A DNA stretch of 64,000 bases from Deltaproteobacteria bacterium (GCA_029547185.1 JAKPPU010000018.1:1-64000), one strand, 5' to 3'; positions 1 to 10,493 are shown, counted from the stretch's first letter. Notes: generated by a model from the letters alone, not told the origin. Numbers and translations are program-made.

Positions 1-2
1 AG

Positions 3-203
3 GAGGTCTTCGAAGACCTCCTCACACTGGCGCAGCAGGGAGATGTCGAAACCGACCTCACGCGCAACTTTGCTCAAGACTGCGTCCTGCTCACGACCTA
101 TGGAGTCTTCAAGGGACACAAGGGAGCCCGGGAGGCGGCAACCCTCCTCGACCGGCAGATCGGAATTTTCCGCCTGAAGAGCATTCAAGCGGAAGCAGGC
201 TGA
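3..203 (+). CDS. NTF2/SnoaL-like domain protein, C-terminal part (truncated by window start)
   Basis: Open frame from the window edge: VFEDLLTLAQQGDVETDLTRNFAQDCVLLTTYGVFKGHKGAREAATLLDRQIGIFRLKSIQAEAG*; SnoaL-like pattern. Confidence 0.55.
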   Translation, partial: EVFEDLLTLAQQGDVETDLTRNFAQDCVLLTTYGVFKGHKGAREAATLLDRQIGIFRLKSIQAEAG

Positions 204-270
204 CGCCCCCGCCGACGGGAAACACGGCATCGGGTACAGGCATAACGGATCATAGAGGAGGATACGAAGA

Positions 271-1035
271 ATGGCATCCGGCGAAAACAGATCGACGGTT
301 CTGGCAGCGGTTATCTTGGGAGTCTGCCTCCTGGTCGGGCTCTCTGCAGGAGGGTACTTCATCGGCAAGGGCTGCGCCCGCTTCAAGTCCGAGAGCCGCA
401 CGGTCACGGTCAAGGGGCTGGTCGAGAGGCCCGTCAAGGCGGACCAGGCAGTCTGGACGCTCAGGTTCAGGAGGGCGAGCGAGGACTTGAAGGACGCCCA
501 TACGAAGATCAGCTCCGACAGGGACGCCGGGGTTGCCTTCCTCAAGAGGCAGGGCTTCAAGGACGAGGAGATAAGCCGGCAGCCCACGCGCACCATCGAC
601 AAGCTCGCCCAGGAGTACGGCCCGGCACAGACGAATGAGCGGTTCCGCTATGTGGTGACGAGCGCCCTCGTCGTGAAGACGAAAAACGTCGATCTCGTCA
701 CGAAGGCCATAGGCGCGACCGAGGAGCTGCTCCAGGCAGGCGTGGTGCTCGACGGGCAGGGCGCCGAAGGCACGGCCAATCCCCGCTACGTCATCACGGC
801 GTTCAACGAGCTCAGGCCCCGGCTCCTTGCCGATGCGACGAAGAACGCCAGGCTTACGGCCCAGCAGTTCGCCTCGGACTCCGGCGCGCGGGTGGGCGTG
901 ATCCGCTCGGCAAATCAGGGCGCGATCCAGATATTCGGCAGCGACGGCAACGACGAATCCGCGCCGTACAGCCCGACGAGCACGCCGGAGAAAAAGATAC
1001 GCGTCGTCAGCACCTTCGAGTTCGAGCTCCGGTGA
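271..1035 (+). CDS. SIMPL domain (DUF541) protein
   Basis: N-terminal TM, SRTVTVKGLVERPVKADQAVWTLRF, VVSTFEFELR; RBS gaggaggat upstream. Confidence 0.85.
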   Translation: MASGENRSTVLAAVILGVCLLVGLSAGGYFIGKGCARFKSESRTVTVKGLVERPVKADQAVWTLRFRRASEDLKDAHTKISSDRDAGVAFLKRQGFKDEEISRQPTRTIDKLAQEYGPAQTNERFRYVVTSALVVKTKNVDLVTKAIGATEELLQAGVVLDGQGAEGTANPRYVITAFNELRPRLLADATKNARLTAQQFASDSGARVGVIRSANQGAIQIFGSDGNDESAPYSPTSTPEKKIRVVSTFEFELR

Positions 1036-1300
1036 GAGGCCCGGCAGGACGCCTGCTCAAGGCAATACAGGACCTGCAGGCACGAGCCGATTTTTTGCCT
1101 ATTCACCATTGATCGTGTTCCTATCGATGGGAAGGTGTGGTAAATGAACATTGTCCGGCGAGGCAGCCGGGCCGGTCCGTTGCGGCCGGGGCCGATTCCC
1201 GGGACGGCCGGGCAGCAGGAGTCCGGCTCGGCAGTGACGAGGCATATGGAGACGGAACAGTGAACGTGCGGCAGCGCACCTCCGGGAAAACCCTGCAGGA

Positions 1301-1807
1301 GTGTTCCCTTTGAGCTTGCTTAAGAGAGTGCTTTTGATGACGGTCATATCGGTTACATGCGTGGGCTGCGACCAGGCCACCAAGTCCCTCGCCCGGTCGC
1401 TTCTGCCCGAGATGCAGGTATACTCCTTCTTCGGCGACGCGTTCCGCCTGCAGCTCGCCTACAATCGGGGGGCATTCCTGAGCCTCGGGTCCACGCTTCC
1501 CGAGCACGTGAGACAGTGGCTCCTCGTCGGCGGGGTCGGGCTCGTGCTGGCGGCTATCCTGTGCTATGCGCTCTTTTCGAGATTGGCGCGCTCGAGCGTC
1601 GTGCTCGGCATCGCACTGGTCTTTGCCGGAGGGGTCAGCAATCTCGCAGACCGGATCGTGCTCGAGGGATCTGTCGTGGATTTCATGAATCTCGGCATCG
1701 GCACCCTGCGCACCGGCATCTTCAACGTGGCGGACATCGCCATCATGGCAGGCTTTTTCGTGCTCCTCTTCTCGGGGTTCGCAGATCTGAAGAAGGCCCC
1801 CGGCTGA
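1301..1807 (+). CDS. lspA: Lipoprotein signal peptidase II
   Basis: GCDQATKSLA, NRGAFLSLG, GGVSNLADRI, VVDFMNLGIG..FNVADIAI motifs; start could be slightly downstream. Confidence 0.9.
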   Translation: MFPLSLLKRVLLMTVISVTCVGCDQATKSLARSLLPEMQVYSFFGDAFRLQLAYNRGAFLSLGSTLPEHVRQWLLVGGVGLVLAAILCYALFSRLARSSVVLGIALVFAGGVSNLADRIVLEGSVVDFMNLGIGTLRTGIFNVADIAIMAGFFVLLFSGFADLKKAPG

Positions 1808-1855
1808 CGCGGCGTGCGGCAGCGCCGCAGCATGGGTCCTGCCGCCGATATCTGC

Positions 1856-2983
1856 CTATCCCCCGAGGTTTATCCCGATGAGGCGTCCCACCCCGAAGGT
1901 TACGGCTGCTGCGGCCAGGCCGAAGAGGACCTGCCGCAGACCCGAGAAGAACGCGCTCTTTCCTGTCATGAGCGTGATGGCCGCACCGAGGAAGAAGAGA
2001 CCGAGAGCGCTGAACAGGGCGCTGGCAGCGATCCCGGCAGCGCCTGTCAGGAAGATGTAGGGTGCGACCGGGATGAAGGCGCCGAGCGCGAAGAGGAGAA
2101 AAGAGGTGAGGGCGGCCTCCCAGGCCGAGCCGCCGAGGTCCTCGGGGTTGATGCCGAGCTCTTCGCGGGAGAGGGTGTCGAGGGCGGTCTGCTTGTCCGA
2201 GAGCAGACGCTGCGCCATATCGCGTGCGGCATCTGGCGCGATGCCCTTGGCCCGGTAGATGAGCGTCAGCTCTTCCATCTCTTCCTCCGGGCTCTCCACG
2301 AGCTCCCGCTCCTCGATGGAGATCTGGTGCTGGTAGAGCTCGCGCGAGCTCTGGACAGAGAGCCACTCGCCCAGGGCCATCGAAAGGGCGCCCGCGAGCA
2401 GGCCGGCGAACCCGGTAATCAGGATCTCGTGTGAGCCCACCCCGGCGCCGGCGACCCCCATGACCAGGCTGAACACCGACACGAGACCGTCGTTCGCCCC
2501 GAGCACGCCGGCGCGCAGGGCATTGCCGCCTGCCGTCCGGTGCCGCCCCTCGAAGCGTGCCAGCACGCTTCCCTCGAGCCCCTTCGAGCTCCTGGCGAGG
2601 TTCCGGAAGACCGAGGCATGAGTTCTCTCCTGGGAGGACATCCTCGCGGCTTCGGGCTCGGGCTGGGTGTCGTAGTGCGACCTGGCGGCACGCTCGATGC
2701 CGGCGATGGTCGGGAGCACGGATACGACCCCGAGCTTCCTTGCAAGCCAGCACAGGGTGCGCGTCCGCCACCCCGACCTGAAATCGGGCACCTCAACGCC
2801 TGCCTGCCGGAGCTTTGCCTCCCAGACGGCCGCATGACCGGCCTCTGTCTCGGAGAGTCTGCGGTAGATGTCTGCCAGATCGGGGTTCTCCTCCAGCGAG
2901 GCGAGGCAGTCATAGAGGGTCCTGGCCTCGAGCTCCGAGGTCAGGTTGTCCTGATATCGTCTGATATCTTCCGGAGTCGGCAT
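1856..2983 (-). CDS. Rubrerythrin/ferritin-like domain fused to VIT1/CCC1 transporter domain (MbfA-like)
   Basis: N-terminal ferritin-like ExxH pattern (SETEAGHAAVWE..ERTHASVF), C-terminal ALRAGVLGANDGLVSVFSLVMGVAGAG..GALSMALGEWLSVQSSRELY typical of VIT1. Confidence 0.85.
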   Translation of the reverse strand: MPTPEDIRRYQDNLTSELEARTLYDCLASLEENPDLADIYRRLSETEAGHAAVWEAKLRQAGVEVPDFRSGWRTRTLCWLARKLGVVSVLPTIAGIERAARSHYDTQPEPEAARMSSQERTHASVFRNLARSSKGLEGSVLARFEGRHRTAGGNALRAGVLGANDGLVSVFSLVMGVAGAGVGSHEILITGFAGLLAGALSMALGEWLSVQSSRELYQHQISIEERELVESPEEEMEELTLIYRAKGIAPDAARDMAQRLLSDKQTALDTLSREELGINPEDLGGSAWEAALTSFLLFALGAFIPVAPYIFLTGAAGIAASALFSALGLFFLGAAITLMTGKSAFFSGLRQVLFGLAAAAVTFGVGRLIGINLGG

Positions 2984-3081
2984 GCATATCCTCCATCGAT
3001 TTCAATCCCGGCCGTTTCACTTCACGGCCCATACCATGAACTTAAGGCGGGCAGCCGGCTCCGTCAAGAAGAGATCTTCGC

Positions 3082-4101
3082 TTGAGTGACGATGCCCTGG
3101 GATTTACTGATAGCATTGAAAGGGAATGGCAACGGAAAATGTCACTGCAGGGACCGACTGTGGCTTACCGTGATCCTGATCCGACCGGCCGTGGGAGGCT
3201 TCTCATCCTCGAGGAGCGGATCACGATCGCTGCCGTGACCGTCCTGAACCTCCTCATCACGGCATTCGCAGGGCTCGGGCAGGCGTGGGACATCTTCGGC
3301 CTGAACCTGCTCATCATTGTCTCCATCCTGGGCGTTGCCCTTTTTCATAAGCGCTTCAGGAGCGCATGGATGGGGTTCTTCAGGGACTGGTACGTACCGG
3401 CCTTTCTCATCGTGGTCTTTCTGGAAAGCCGCAAGCTCATCCCCCTCGTGAACCCTCACGACCTTGATTCACTGTTCATCCGCATCGACCGCGTCCTCTT
3501 CCTGGGGCATGATCCGACCGTGCTTCTGGAGAGGATTACCTGTCCGGTCCTGTCCGAAATCCTCCAGATCTCCTATGCGAGCTTCTACTTCCTGCCTTTC
3601 AGCCTCTGCCTGATCCTCTACCTCGCGAGGCCCAGGATCGAGTTTCACATCAGCGCCTCGACCATTCTCCTGGGTTTCTACCTCTCGTATCTCGGCTACT
3701 ACCTCCTGCCTGCGATCGGGCCCCGTTTCACCCTGGATCATCTGCAGGCCTTCCCTTTGAGCGGAGTGCTTCTCTTCGACGTCGTACGGGGCATGCTCGA
3801 TCAGGCGGAAGGCGTCATGCGGGACTGCTGCCCGAGCGGGCACGTCATGATCTCCCTGCTGACCGTGCTCCTCGCCAGGCGGTACGCACGAGGATTCTTC
3901 CCTGCCGCCTTCGTATGGGCGGTCCTCATTATCCTCTCGACTGTCTATCTGCGGTATCATTACGTGGTCGACCTCGCGGCAGGCGCGGGCCTGGGCCTTC
4001 TGGTCTACGGCCTCGGCCCGGGGCTTGCCGGGCCTGCTGTCCTCAGGAGCCTGTCTGCATATGATGAACCTGATGCGCTCCATAGGAATTTCCCATCATG
4101 A
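3082..4101 (+). CDS. PAP2-family membrane phosphatase (Aur1/inositolphosphotransferase-like)
   Basis: Multiple TM; CCPSGHVMISLL and RYHYVVDLAAG motifs of PAP2. Confidence 0.8.
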   Translation: MSDDALGFTDSIEREWQRKMSLQGPTVAYRDPDPTGRGRLLILEERITIAAVTVLNLLITAFAGLGQAWDIFGLNLLIIVSILGVALFHKRFRSAWMGFFRDWYVPAFLIVVFLESRKLIPLVNPHDLDSLFIRIDRVLFLGHDPTVLLERITCPVLSEILQISYASFYFLPFSLCLILYLARPRIEFHISASTILLGFYLSYLGYYLLPAIGPRFTLDHLQAFPLSGVLLFDVVRGMLDQAEGVMRDCCPSGHVMISLLTVLLARRYARGFFPAAFVWAVLIILSTVYLRYHYVVDLAAGAGLGLLVYGLGPGLAGPAVLRSLSAYDEPDALHRNFPS

Positions 4102-4164
4102 ACGATTCATTATGCTGACGCCCATGCCGGAAGGCGGGAATGACGGACAATCGTAACGATCACC

Positions 4165-5292
4165 TCAAGCGATGCTCTTCTGGTAAATCCGGTAGGTCTT
4201 GTACGGATTCGGCGTGAGGGGCTTCATGGCATTGATCACCTTCTCGTTGGTCTCCGCGATCATGGAGCAGTCCGATTCCCAGATGTCCAGATTGAGCCCG
4301 GCCTCGATCGACTTCAGGTAGAAGATGTCGTCGATATGCTGTCCGCGGTACTGAGGCAGCACCCCCATGATGACCGTCCGGACCCTCTTCGTCTGTTTCG
4401 CTTCCCTCAAGAACCTGATTACGCGCCAGGGATAGAGCCTCCCGTTGAGAATCCTCATGCCGGGGTTCACGTCGGGGATGGAGATGATGAACCCGACCGT
4501 TTTCCCGTCCTTCTCGGCAAAGATGGCGAAGTCGGGAATGATGAACATCCTGAGCCCGCGGAAGATCATTTCGAGCTGTCTGTCGGTGAGGGGCAGGTGG
4601 CCCCAGTTGCCCTCCCAGGCGGTATTGAATATCTCCTGCACCTCCTTCACCCGTTTCCCCACATCCCTCCTGCCGAGCGTCTTGAACTCGACGTCCGTAT
4701 CCTTGAGGAGGCTGTTCTTGACCTCCTCGAGATAGGGTGCGTGCCTGCCGTAATGGATCCTCTCCACGAGAAAGCAGTGCCAGTCGATGCACTTCGTAAA
4801 GCCGCACGCCTCTGCGAGGTCCTTGTAGTAGGGTGCGAAGTGGAAGAGCCCGACAGTGGGCATCTTCTCGACCCCCTCCACCTCGAAGCCGACCGAGTCA
4901 TAGATGGAAAAGCTCTGCGGGCCGTTCATGATCCTTTTTCCTTTCCGTCTCAGCCACGAGGCTGCGGCATCGAAGAGCGAGCGGGCGACCTCGCCGTCGT
5001 TCACGGACTCGAAGAACCCGAAGAACCCGGTGTCCCTGTCATATCTTTCTTCATAGAGGTGATTCACGTGGGCTGAAATCCTTCCGACCGGGGTTCCCTC
5101 TTCATAGGCCAGGAAGAGCTCGGCCTCGCCGATCTCGAAGAAATAGCCCTTCTTCCGGTCGAGCAGACGCCTCTGGTCCCTGATGAGGGGAGGAACCCAG
5201 GCAGGATCATCTTTGTAGATGCCGGCAGTCCAGGGGAGCATGATGAACTCTCCCAGCATCCGCCTGTTCTCCACATGCCTGATCTCGATCAT
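4165..5292 (-). CDS. GNAT-like N-acetyltransferase family protein
   Basis: MIEIRHVENRRMLGEFIMLPWTAGIYKDDPAWVPPLIRDQRRLLD... typical of a large GNAT-fold family. Confidence 0.65.
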   Translation of the reverse strand: MIEIRHVENRRMLGEFIMLPWTAGIYKDDPAWVPPLIRDQRRLLDRKKGYFFEIGEAELFLAYEEGTPVGRISAHVNHLYEERYDRDTGFFGFFESVNDGEVARSLFDAAASWLRRKGKRIMNGPQSFSIYDSVGFEVEGVEKMPTVGLFHFAPYYKDLAEACGFTKCIDWHCFLVERIHYGRHAPYLEEVKNSLLKDTDVEFKTLGRRDVGKRVKEVQEIFNTAWEGNWGHLPLTDRQLEMIFRGLRMFIIPDFAIFAEKDGKTVGFIISIPDVNPGMRILNGRLYPWRVIRFLREAKQTKRVRTVIMGVLPQYRGQHIDDIFYLKSIEAGLNLDIWESDCSMIAETNEKVINAMKPLTPNPYKTYRIYQKSIA

Positions 5293-5487
5293 CCCGGTTT
5301 GCCCCCTATCAAGTTTAAATAATCCGTGAGCGAAGGCAGCCAAGCCCGGGCAGGAATTAAAGCACGTTGGAATGAAACCCTCCTCAACGGGGGCCATGGT
5401 GATTTTGCCGTGAAGCCGTGCATTCTAATGATTAATGACAGTGCAGAATCAGTGCGCGCAACCCTTCGCTTGAAACAGGGAGGAATC

Positions 5488-6453
5488 ATGGCACGATCAG
5501 AGCAAAAGGACGATTTATGGCCGAGCATCCCGTTCGACGAATGGAAGGACACGTACGACACGCTCCACATGTGGCTGGAGATACTGGGCAAGATCAGGCT
5601 CGAGCTCGCCCCCATGATCAACCACTGGTGGCAGGTAACCCTCTCCGTCACCTCGCGCGGCCTGTCGACGCTGGCGATGCCGTATCACGATGAGGTTTTC
5701 CAGATCGACCTCGATTTCATCGATCACGTGATGCGCATCTCGAAGGAAAGCGGAGACAGCCGGACGATCGAGCTCAAACCCCGGACCGTCGCCGACTTCT
5801 ACGCCGAAACGATGGATGCCCTCCGCTCCCTCGGGATGGACGTCTCCATCTGGACGACCCCGGTCGAGGTGCCCGAGCGGATACCGTTCGAGCAGGACAC
5901 CAAGCACGCATCCTATGACAAGGAATACACGAACCGCTTCTGGAGGGTTCTCGTGCAGGCCGAGCGGATCATGGAGGAGTTCAGGTCGGGCTTCATCGGC
6001 AAGGACAGCCCTGTCCAGTTCTACTGGGGCGGAGTCGATATGGCGGTCTCACGCTTCTCGGGCAGGACAGCGCCGAAGCATCCCGGGTTTCCCAACGTCG
6101 CCCGCTATGTCATGGAAGAGGCGTACTCGCACGAACTGAGCAGCTGCGGGTTCTGGCCCGGTGCAGGGCTCGGGGAGCCGGCCTTCTATGCCTTCGCCTA
6201 CCCCGAGCCTGCAGGATACAGGGAATACCCGATCGGGCCTCCCGAGGCATATTTCAACACGGATCTCGGTGAATACATCCTGCCCTACGAGGCGGTCCGG
6301 AAGGCCGACTCCCCCGACGGCATGCTCATGAAGTTCTTCCAGAGCACGTACGAAGCGGGTGCGAACCTGGCCGGGTGGGACCGCAAGGCCCTCGAGCGCA
6401 CCTGGGGTCCGCCCTTCACCCATAAAGAAGAGGGGAGCGGCAGGAGCGCATAG
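5488..6453 (+). CDS. DUF5996 family protein
   Basis: WPSIPFDEWKDTYDTLHMWLEILGKIRLELAPMINHWWQVTLSVTSRGL; RBS gggagg upstream of ATG 5488. Confidence 0.75.
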   Translation: MARSEQKDDLWPSIPFDEWKDTYDTLHMWLEILGKIRLELAPMINHWWQVTLSVTSRGLSTLAMPYHDEVFQIDLDFIDHVMRISKESGDSRTIELKPRTVADFYAETMDALRSLGMDVSIWTTPVEVPERIPFEQDTKHASYDKEYTNRFWRVLVQAERIMEEFRSGFIGKDSPVQFYWGGVDMAVSRFSGRTAPKHPGFPNVARYVMEEAYSHELSSCGFWPGAGLGEPAFYAFAYPEPAGYREYPIGPPEAYFNTDLGEYILPYEAVRKADSPDGMLMKFFQSTYEAGANLAGWDRKALERTWGPPFTHKEEGSGRSA

Positions 6454-6469
6454 CTCTCCGGTCAGGGGA

Positions 6470-7777
6470 TCATCTCCTGAGGATCCGCCACAGCGGGCCT
6501 TTCCGATACAGGAAACGGAGGACCTTAAACCCGATGGCAGAGCCCCAGTCCCGCTTTCCCGGGAAGAACCAGTTCCTCCTCCCCTGAGCCCGCTCGTGCA
6601 CGTATCTCAGGAGGCTGTAAGGACCCATCGGGGGAAAGTAGAACCGCGGCGCGAGGAGGGAATCACCCTCGGCAACGATGCCTTCGTCGGCCGCGATGCG
6701 GGCGATCTCTGTTCCGGGATAGATGCGGACACCCGTCATCGCAATCACGGCCTTCGGCCCTGCCTCATCCATGAGCTCTGCCGTTTCGCTGATGGTCTCG
6801 GGCGTCTCTCCCGGTCCGCCGAAGAGCAGGGAATGGCAGAAATCGATCCCCGCCTCCGTGCACGCACGCGATGCCCTGAGGATGTCGTCCCGGCTGAAGG
6901 GCTTGCCGAGGGAGGCGAGGAGCGCGGGCGAGCCCGAGTCGGTTCCGAAATCGACGGCAGCGCACCCCGATCTCTTCAGGAGCCGGAAGATGCTGGGGTC
7001 GGAAACCCGAGGCTTGAGATAGCACGAGAAGCGGATCCTGATATCGAGCGATGCGATCCTTTCCGCCACGGCTATCATGTGCTCCTCGTCGGCATTGAAG
7101 AGGGAGTCGACAATGAAGAAGTCTCTTATCCCGAACCGGCGATAGAGCAGGTCGATCTCGGCTGCGACTGCTTCAGGGCGGCGGTGCCTTCTCTTCCTTC
7201 CCTCGAGCACGGGATACGTGCAGTAGATGCAGCGGTTCGGGCAGCCTCGCGCAGTCTGTATCCCGATGGTCCTGTATGCACGGAAGCCGGGAAACATCGT
7301 GTCGATACCCGGCGGGAAGGCGATGTCATCGATGTCGGGGAACCCCCCTGTGACGATCCTCTCACGGCTCGGGCCCAGGAATGCCGAAAGGGCGCATTCA
7401 CCTTCGCCTCTCACCCCGGAGTCGGCACCCAGGCGGTGAAGCATCTCTTCGGGGAACAGGGAGAACGCCGGGCCTCCCAGGATGACGGGCGCACCGGTGA
7501 ATTCCCTGAGAGACCGCACCAGGGCGGTGTATGCGGACAGGTAAGACCGTGTGGCAGGATACGCGGCATTGTCCGCATTCCTCAGAGAGATCCCGATGCG
7601 CTCGGGGCTGAAGGCTGCCAGCTCGTTCCTGAGCGAGAGCGGTGAATGCCTCCGCATATCGAGTATCCTGACCTCGGCTCCTGCCGTGCGCAGGGCGTTG
7701 CCGACAAGGACCGCGCCCAGGGGGAATACCGCATCGGGAAAGGGCTCCGTGTTTGCCGAGATCAGGAGAATCCGCAT
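6470..7777 (-). CDS. B12-binding domain radical SAM protein
   Basis: MRILLISANTEPFPDAVFPLGAVLVGNALR; TARGCPNRCIYCTYP CxxxCxxC cluster motif. Confidence 0.85.
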   Translation of the reverse strand: MRILLISANTEPFPDAVFPLGAVLVGNALRTAGAEVRILDMRRHSPLSLRNELAAFSPERIGISLRNADNAAYPATRSYLSAYTALVRSLREFTGAPVILGGPAFSLFPEEMLHRLGADSGVRGEGECALSAFLGPSRERIVTGGFPDIDDIAFPPGIDTMFPGFRAYRTIGIQTARGCPNRCIYCTYPVLEGRKRRHRRPEAVAAEIDLLYRRFGIRDFFIVDSLFNADEEHMIAVAERIASLDIRIRFSCYLKPRVSDPSIFRLLKRSGCAAVDFGTDSGSPALLASLGKPFSRDDILRASRACTEAGIDFCHSLLFGGPGETPETISETAELMDEAGPKAVIAMTGVRIYPGTEIARIAADEGIVAEGDSLLAPRFYFPPMGPYSLLRYVHERAQGRRNWFFPGKRDWGSAIGFKVLRFLYRKGPLWRILRR

Positions 7778-7960
7778 GATATCATAATACGCACCTCGAC
7801 GGCCGAATCGCTGCCGCCAGGCAGGGTGTCTCAGGAGAACTGCCATTACCGATGAGTTTTCCCGGCCGGGATGTAAAAAATGCTTGGCTTACCATGCAGG
7901 TCATGGCACATTGGGCAAAATTTGCTATCCAGTCTGAAACGGATGCAGGATGCAGAGGGT

Positions 7961-8413
7961 ATGAAAAGATCGAACAGGGTTCCCGGGCAGGCTTTCCTGG
8001 GCATGGTCCTCGTCTTCGCGATGTGCGGGTGCGGCACCGTCCACAGGTCGCGGATCGTTCTCGACTCATGGGGCAGGATACCGGACGGCACGGTCGTATC
8101 GAACTTCTCGGTCGACGAGGTCGATTCGTTCGTCAGGTCCTTCGCCCTCCAGAGAGGGTATGACGTGAAGTTTGCAGACAGCTCGCATGCGTGGGCTGAG
8201 GAGGCGGAAGGCGACGACGCCTCGCTTCTGTGGATGGCGGAAAAGCCGGGCGATCCCGTCATCCTCTTCATCTCCACGGACAAAGAGCTGGTCGTGACCC
8301 TCATCGGGACGGCAGGCCTCACCCGGTCGCCGCTGATCAAGGAATATACGAACGTGATCTACCGGATGCTCGCGGATAAATTCGGAGAAGAAAACGTGCA
8401 TCTGGTTTACTAG
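7961..8413 (+). CDS. Hypothetical putative lipoprotein
   Basis: MKRSNRVPGQAFLGMVLVFAMCGCGTV signal/lipobox-like N-terminus. Confidence 0.5.
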   Translation: MKRSNRVPGQAFLGMVLVFAMCGCGTVHRSRIVLDSWGRIPDGTVVSNFSVDEVDSFVRSFALQRGYDVKFADSSHAWAEEAEGDDASLLWMAEKPGDPVILFISTDKELVVTLIGTAGLTRSPLIKEYTNVIYRMLADKFGEENVHLVY

Positions 8414-8504
8414 GATGCGGTGATGACGACGGACCTCTCGAGGACAGCGCCATGCACTTCCCGTCGGGTTGCGGGGTTTGCGATAGGCGATATTATCAGA
8501 TGGT

Positions 8505-10493
8505 ATGGGCTCATTGACGGTTCGAAAGAAGGGCGCATCAGGCCTGCCCCTGCACGTTTTGAGAACAGGTAACACAGGGATCGGGAAATTTTCTGTGCCG
8601 CCGGGAAGCATCAGGGAAAAGGCGAGAGGGTTCTTGAGGGAATATTCAAGAGAGACGGCTGTCTGCGCCCTTCTCGTCGTCGGGGTCGCGATCGTGTACG
8701 CCCAGGCGGCCTTCTTCGATTTCGTCATGATCGACGACGTCTCCTACATCAGGGAAAACTACATCGTAAAGCAGGGGCTCACGCTCAAGGGCATCGCATG
8801 GGCGTTCACGTCGATGTACGCCGCCAACTGGCACCCGCTCACATGGCTCTCTCACATGGCGGACATGACGGTCTTCGACATGAGGCCGGGCATGTACCAC
8901 CTCGTCAATGTGCTTCTCCACGCGGTGAATGCGGTCCTGCTCTTCGTGTTCCTCCGCTATGCAACGGGCGACATCTGGAAGAATGCGGCCGTGGCAGCGC
9001 TCTTTGCCCTGCACCCCCTCCACGTGGAGTCCGTGGCATGGATCTCCGAGCGCAAGGACGTCCTCTCCTCGCTGTTCTGGATCCTCACCATGATCTCGTA
9101 TGTCCGGTACGCACGGCAGCCCTCCACGAAAAGATACCTTCTCATGGCGGCCTCGTTCGCCCTGGGGCTCATGGCCAAGCCCATGATCGTAACACTGCCG
9201 TTCGTGCTGCTCCTGCTGGACTACTGGCCTCTCGAGAGGCTGAAGCTCGGGGGGGATAAGGCTGCGCCGGGCGGCGGAGCCCCGACGAAGCCGGCAGCCG
9301 GGCTCTCCGGCATCCTGCCGCTCGTCAGCGAGAAGGCGCCCCTGTTCCTCCTGTCCGCTGCCTCATGCGCCCTGACATTCGCAGCGCAGAAGCAGGGCGG
9401 CGCGATAAGCACCCTCGGAAACGTCACGATGGGGACGAGGGTGGCGAATTCGCTCACCTCGTACGTCGCCTACCTCTGGAATATGGTCTGGCCGGTGAAC
9501 CTGGGGGTATTCTATCCCCTGAACAGGTCAGTCAGCCCGCTGCTGGCAGTGGGCGCGCTTCTCCTGATCCTGCTCGTCACCCTTGCCGTGCTCCTCGCCG
9601 CACGGAGGCTCCCCTATCTCGCCTTCGGATGGCTCTGGTACCTGGGCACGCTCGTTCCCGTGATCGGCCTCGTCCAGGTGGGCTCGCAGTCCATGGCCGA
9701 CAGGTACACCTACATGCCCCTCGTCGGCGTCTTCGTCATGGGCGCCTGGGGGCTGACCGATCTCTTCGGCAGATGGCGTCACGGGAAAACGGTCCTCGTT
9801 TACTGGTTCTCCATCGTGCTCGTCCTGCTCACGGGACTTGCCTGGGCCCAGGCCGGTACGTGGAAGGACAGCATCACCCTGTTCACCCATAACATAGAGA
9901 TCACCAGGAACAACTATCTGGCGTACAACAACCTCGGATGCGCCCTCCATGAGAAGGGAAACATCCGGGGGGCAATCGAGTGCTACCGGAAGGCGCTCAG
10001 GATATACCCGAGCTACGGACTCGCCCACACGAACCTGGCCCTCGCTCTGGGGAAGGAGGGGAAGGACCGGGAGGCCCTCGAGCACTACTACACTGCGCTC
10101 AGGCTCAATCCCAACTCGTGCCTGTCGCACTACCACATCGGCAAGGGCCTGTTTTCCTTTGGAAAGGTCAGTGAATCCGTTCAGGAATACCGAAAAGCGC
10201 TCGCAATCAACCCCCACCATGCCGGCGCCTGGAACAGCCTCGGCTTTTCCCTGACGGTCGAGGGGAAAACCGATGAGGCGAGATCGTGTTATCTGAAGGC
10301 CCTCGAGATATCTCCGCGTTTTACCGAAGCCCGCTTGAACCTCATCAGGGAGCTCGAAAGCCAGGGAAAATTCGAGGACGCGCTCCGGCAGATGGAGATC
10401 GGCCTGAAGAACGACCCCGGCAATCCTGCCCTCCGCCGCCGGTTTGCCGAGATCTCCCGTAAAGAGGGCATTCCGGGAACCGTGAACCGGTGA
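8505..10493 (+). CDS. TPR-repeat multi-TM protein (PMT/TMTC-like)
   Basis: DFVMIDDVSYIRENYIV..NWHPLTWLSHM, HPLHVESVAWISERKDVLSSLFW, C-terminal TPRs. Confidence 0.85.
   Translation: MGSLTVRKKGASGLPLHVLRTGNTGIGKFSVPPGSIREKARGFLREYSRETAVCALLVVGVAIVYAQAAFFDFVMIDDVSYIRENYIVKQGLTLKGIAWAFTSMYAANWHPLTWLSHMADMTVFDMRPGMYHLVNVLLHAVNAVLLFVFLRYATGDIWKNAAVAALFALHPLHVESVAWISERKDVLSSLFWILTMISYVRYARQPSTKRYLLMAASFALGLMAKPMIVTLPFVLLLLDYWPLERLKLGGDKAAPGGGAPTKPAAGLSGILPLVSEKAPLFLLSAASCALTFAAQKQGGAISTLGNVTMGTRVANSLTSYVAYLWNMVWPVNLGVFYPLNRSVSPLLAVGALLLILLVTLAVLLAARRLPYLAFGWLWYLGTLVPVIGLVQVGSQSMADRYTYMPLVGVFVMGAWGLTDLFGRWRHGKTVLVYWFSIVLVLLTGLAWAQAGTWKDSITLFTHNIEITRNNYLAYNNLGCALHEKGNIRGAIECYRKALRIYPSYGLAHTNLALALGKEGKDREALEHYYTALRLNPNSCLSHYHIGKGLFSFGKVSESVQEYRKALAINPHHAGAWNSLGFSLTVEGKTDEARSCYLKALEISPRFTEARLNLIRELESQGKFEDALRQMEIGLKNDPGNPALRRRFAEISRKEGIPGTVNR

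Noticed and set aside
1144-1263. Small ORF MNIVRRGSRAGPLRPGPIPGTAGQQESGSAVTRHMETEQ between SIMPL and lspA
   Set aside because: Low-complexity, GC-driven composition and no recognisable homology; likely a chance ORF.
1743-2771. Long Arg/Gly-rich opposite- or shifted-frame ORFs (e.g. 1743..2771 -, 13686..14786 +, 56034..57407 -)
   Set aside because: Shadow ORFs of high-GC genes with composition typical of out-of-frame translation.
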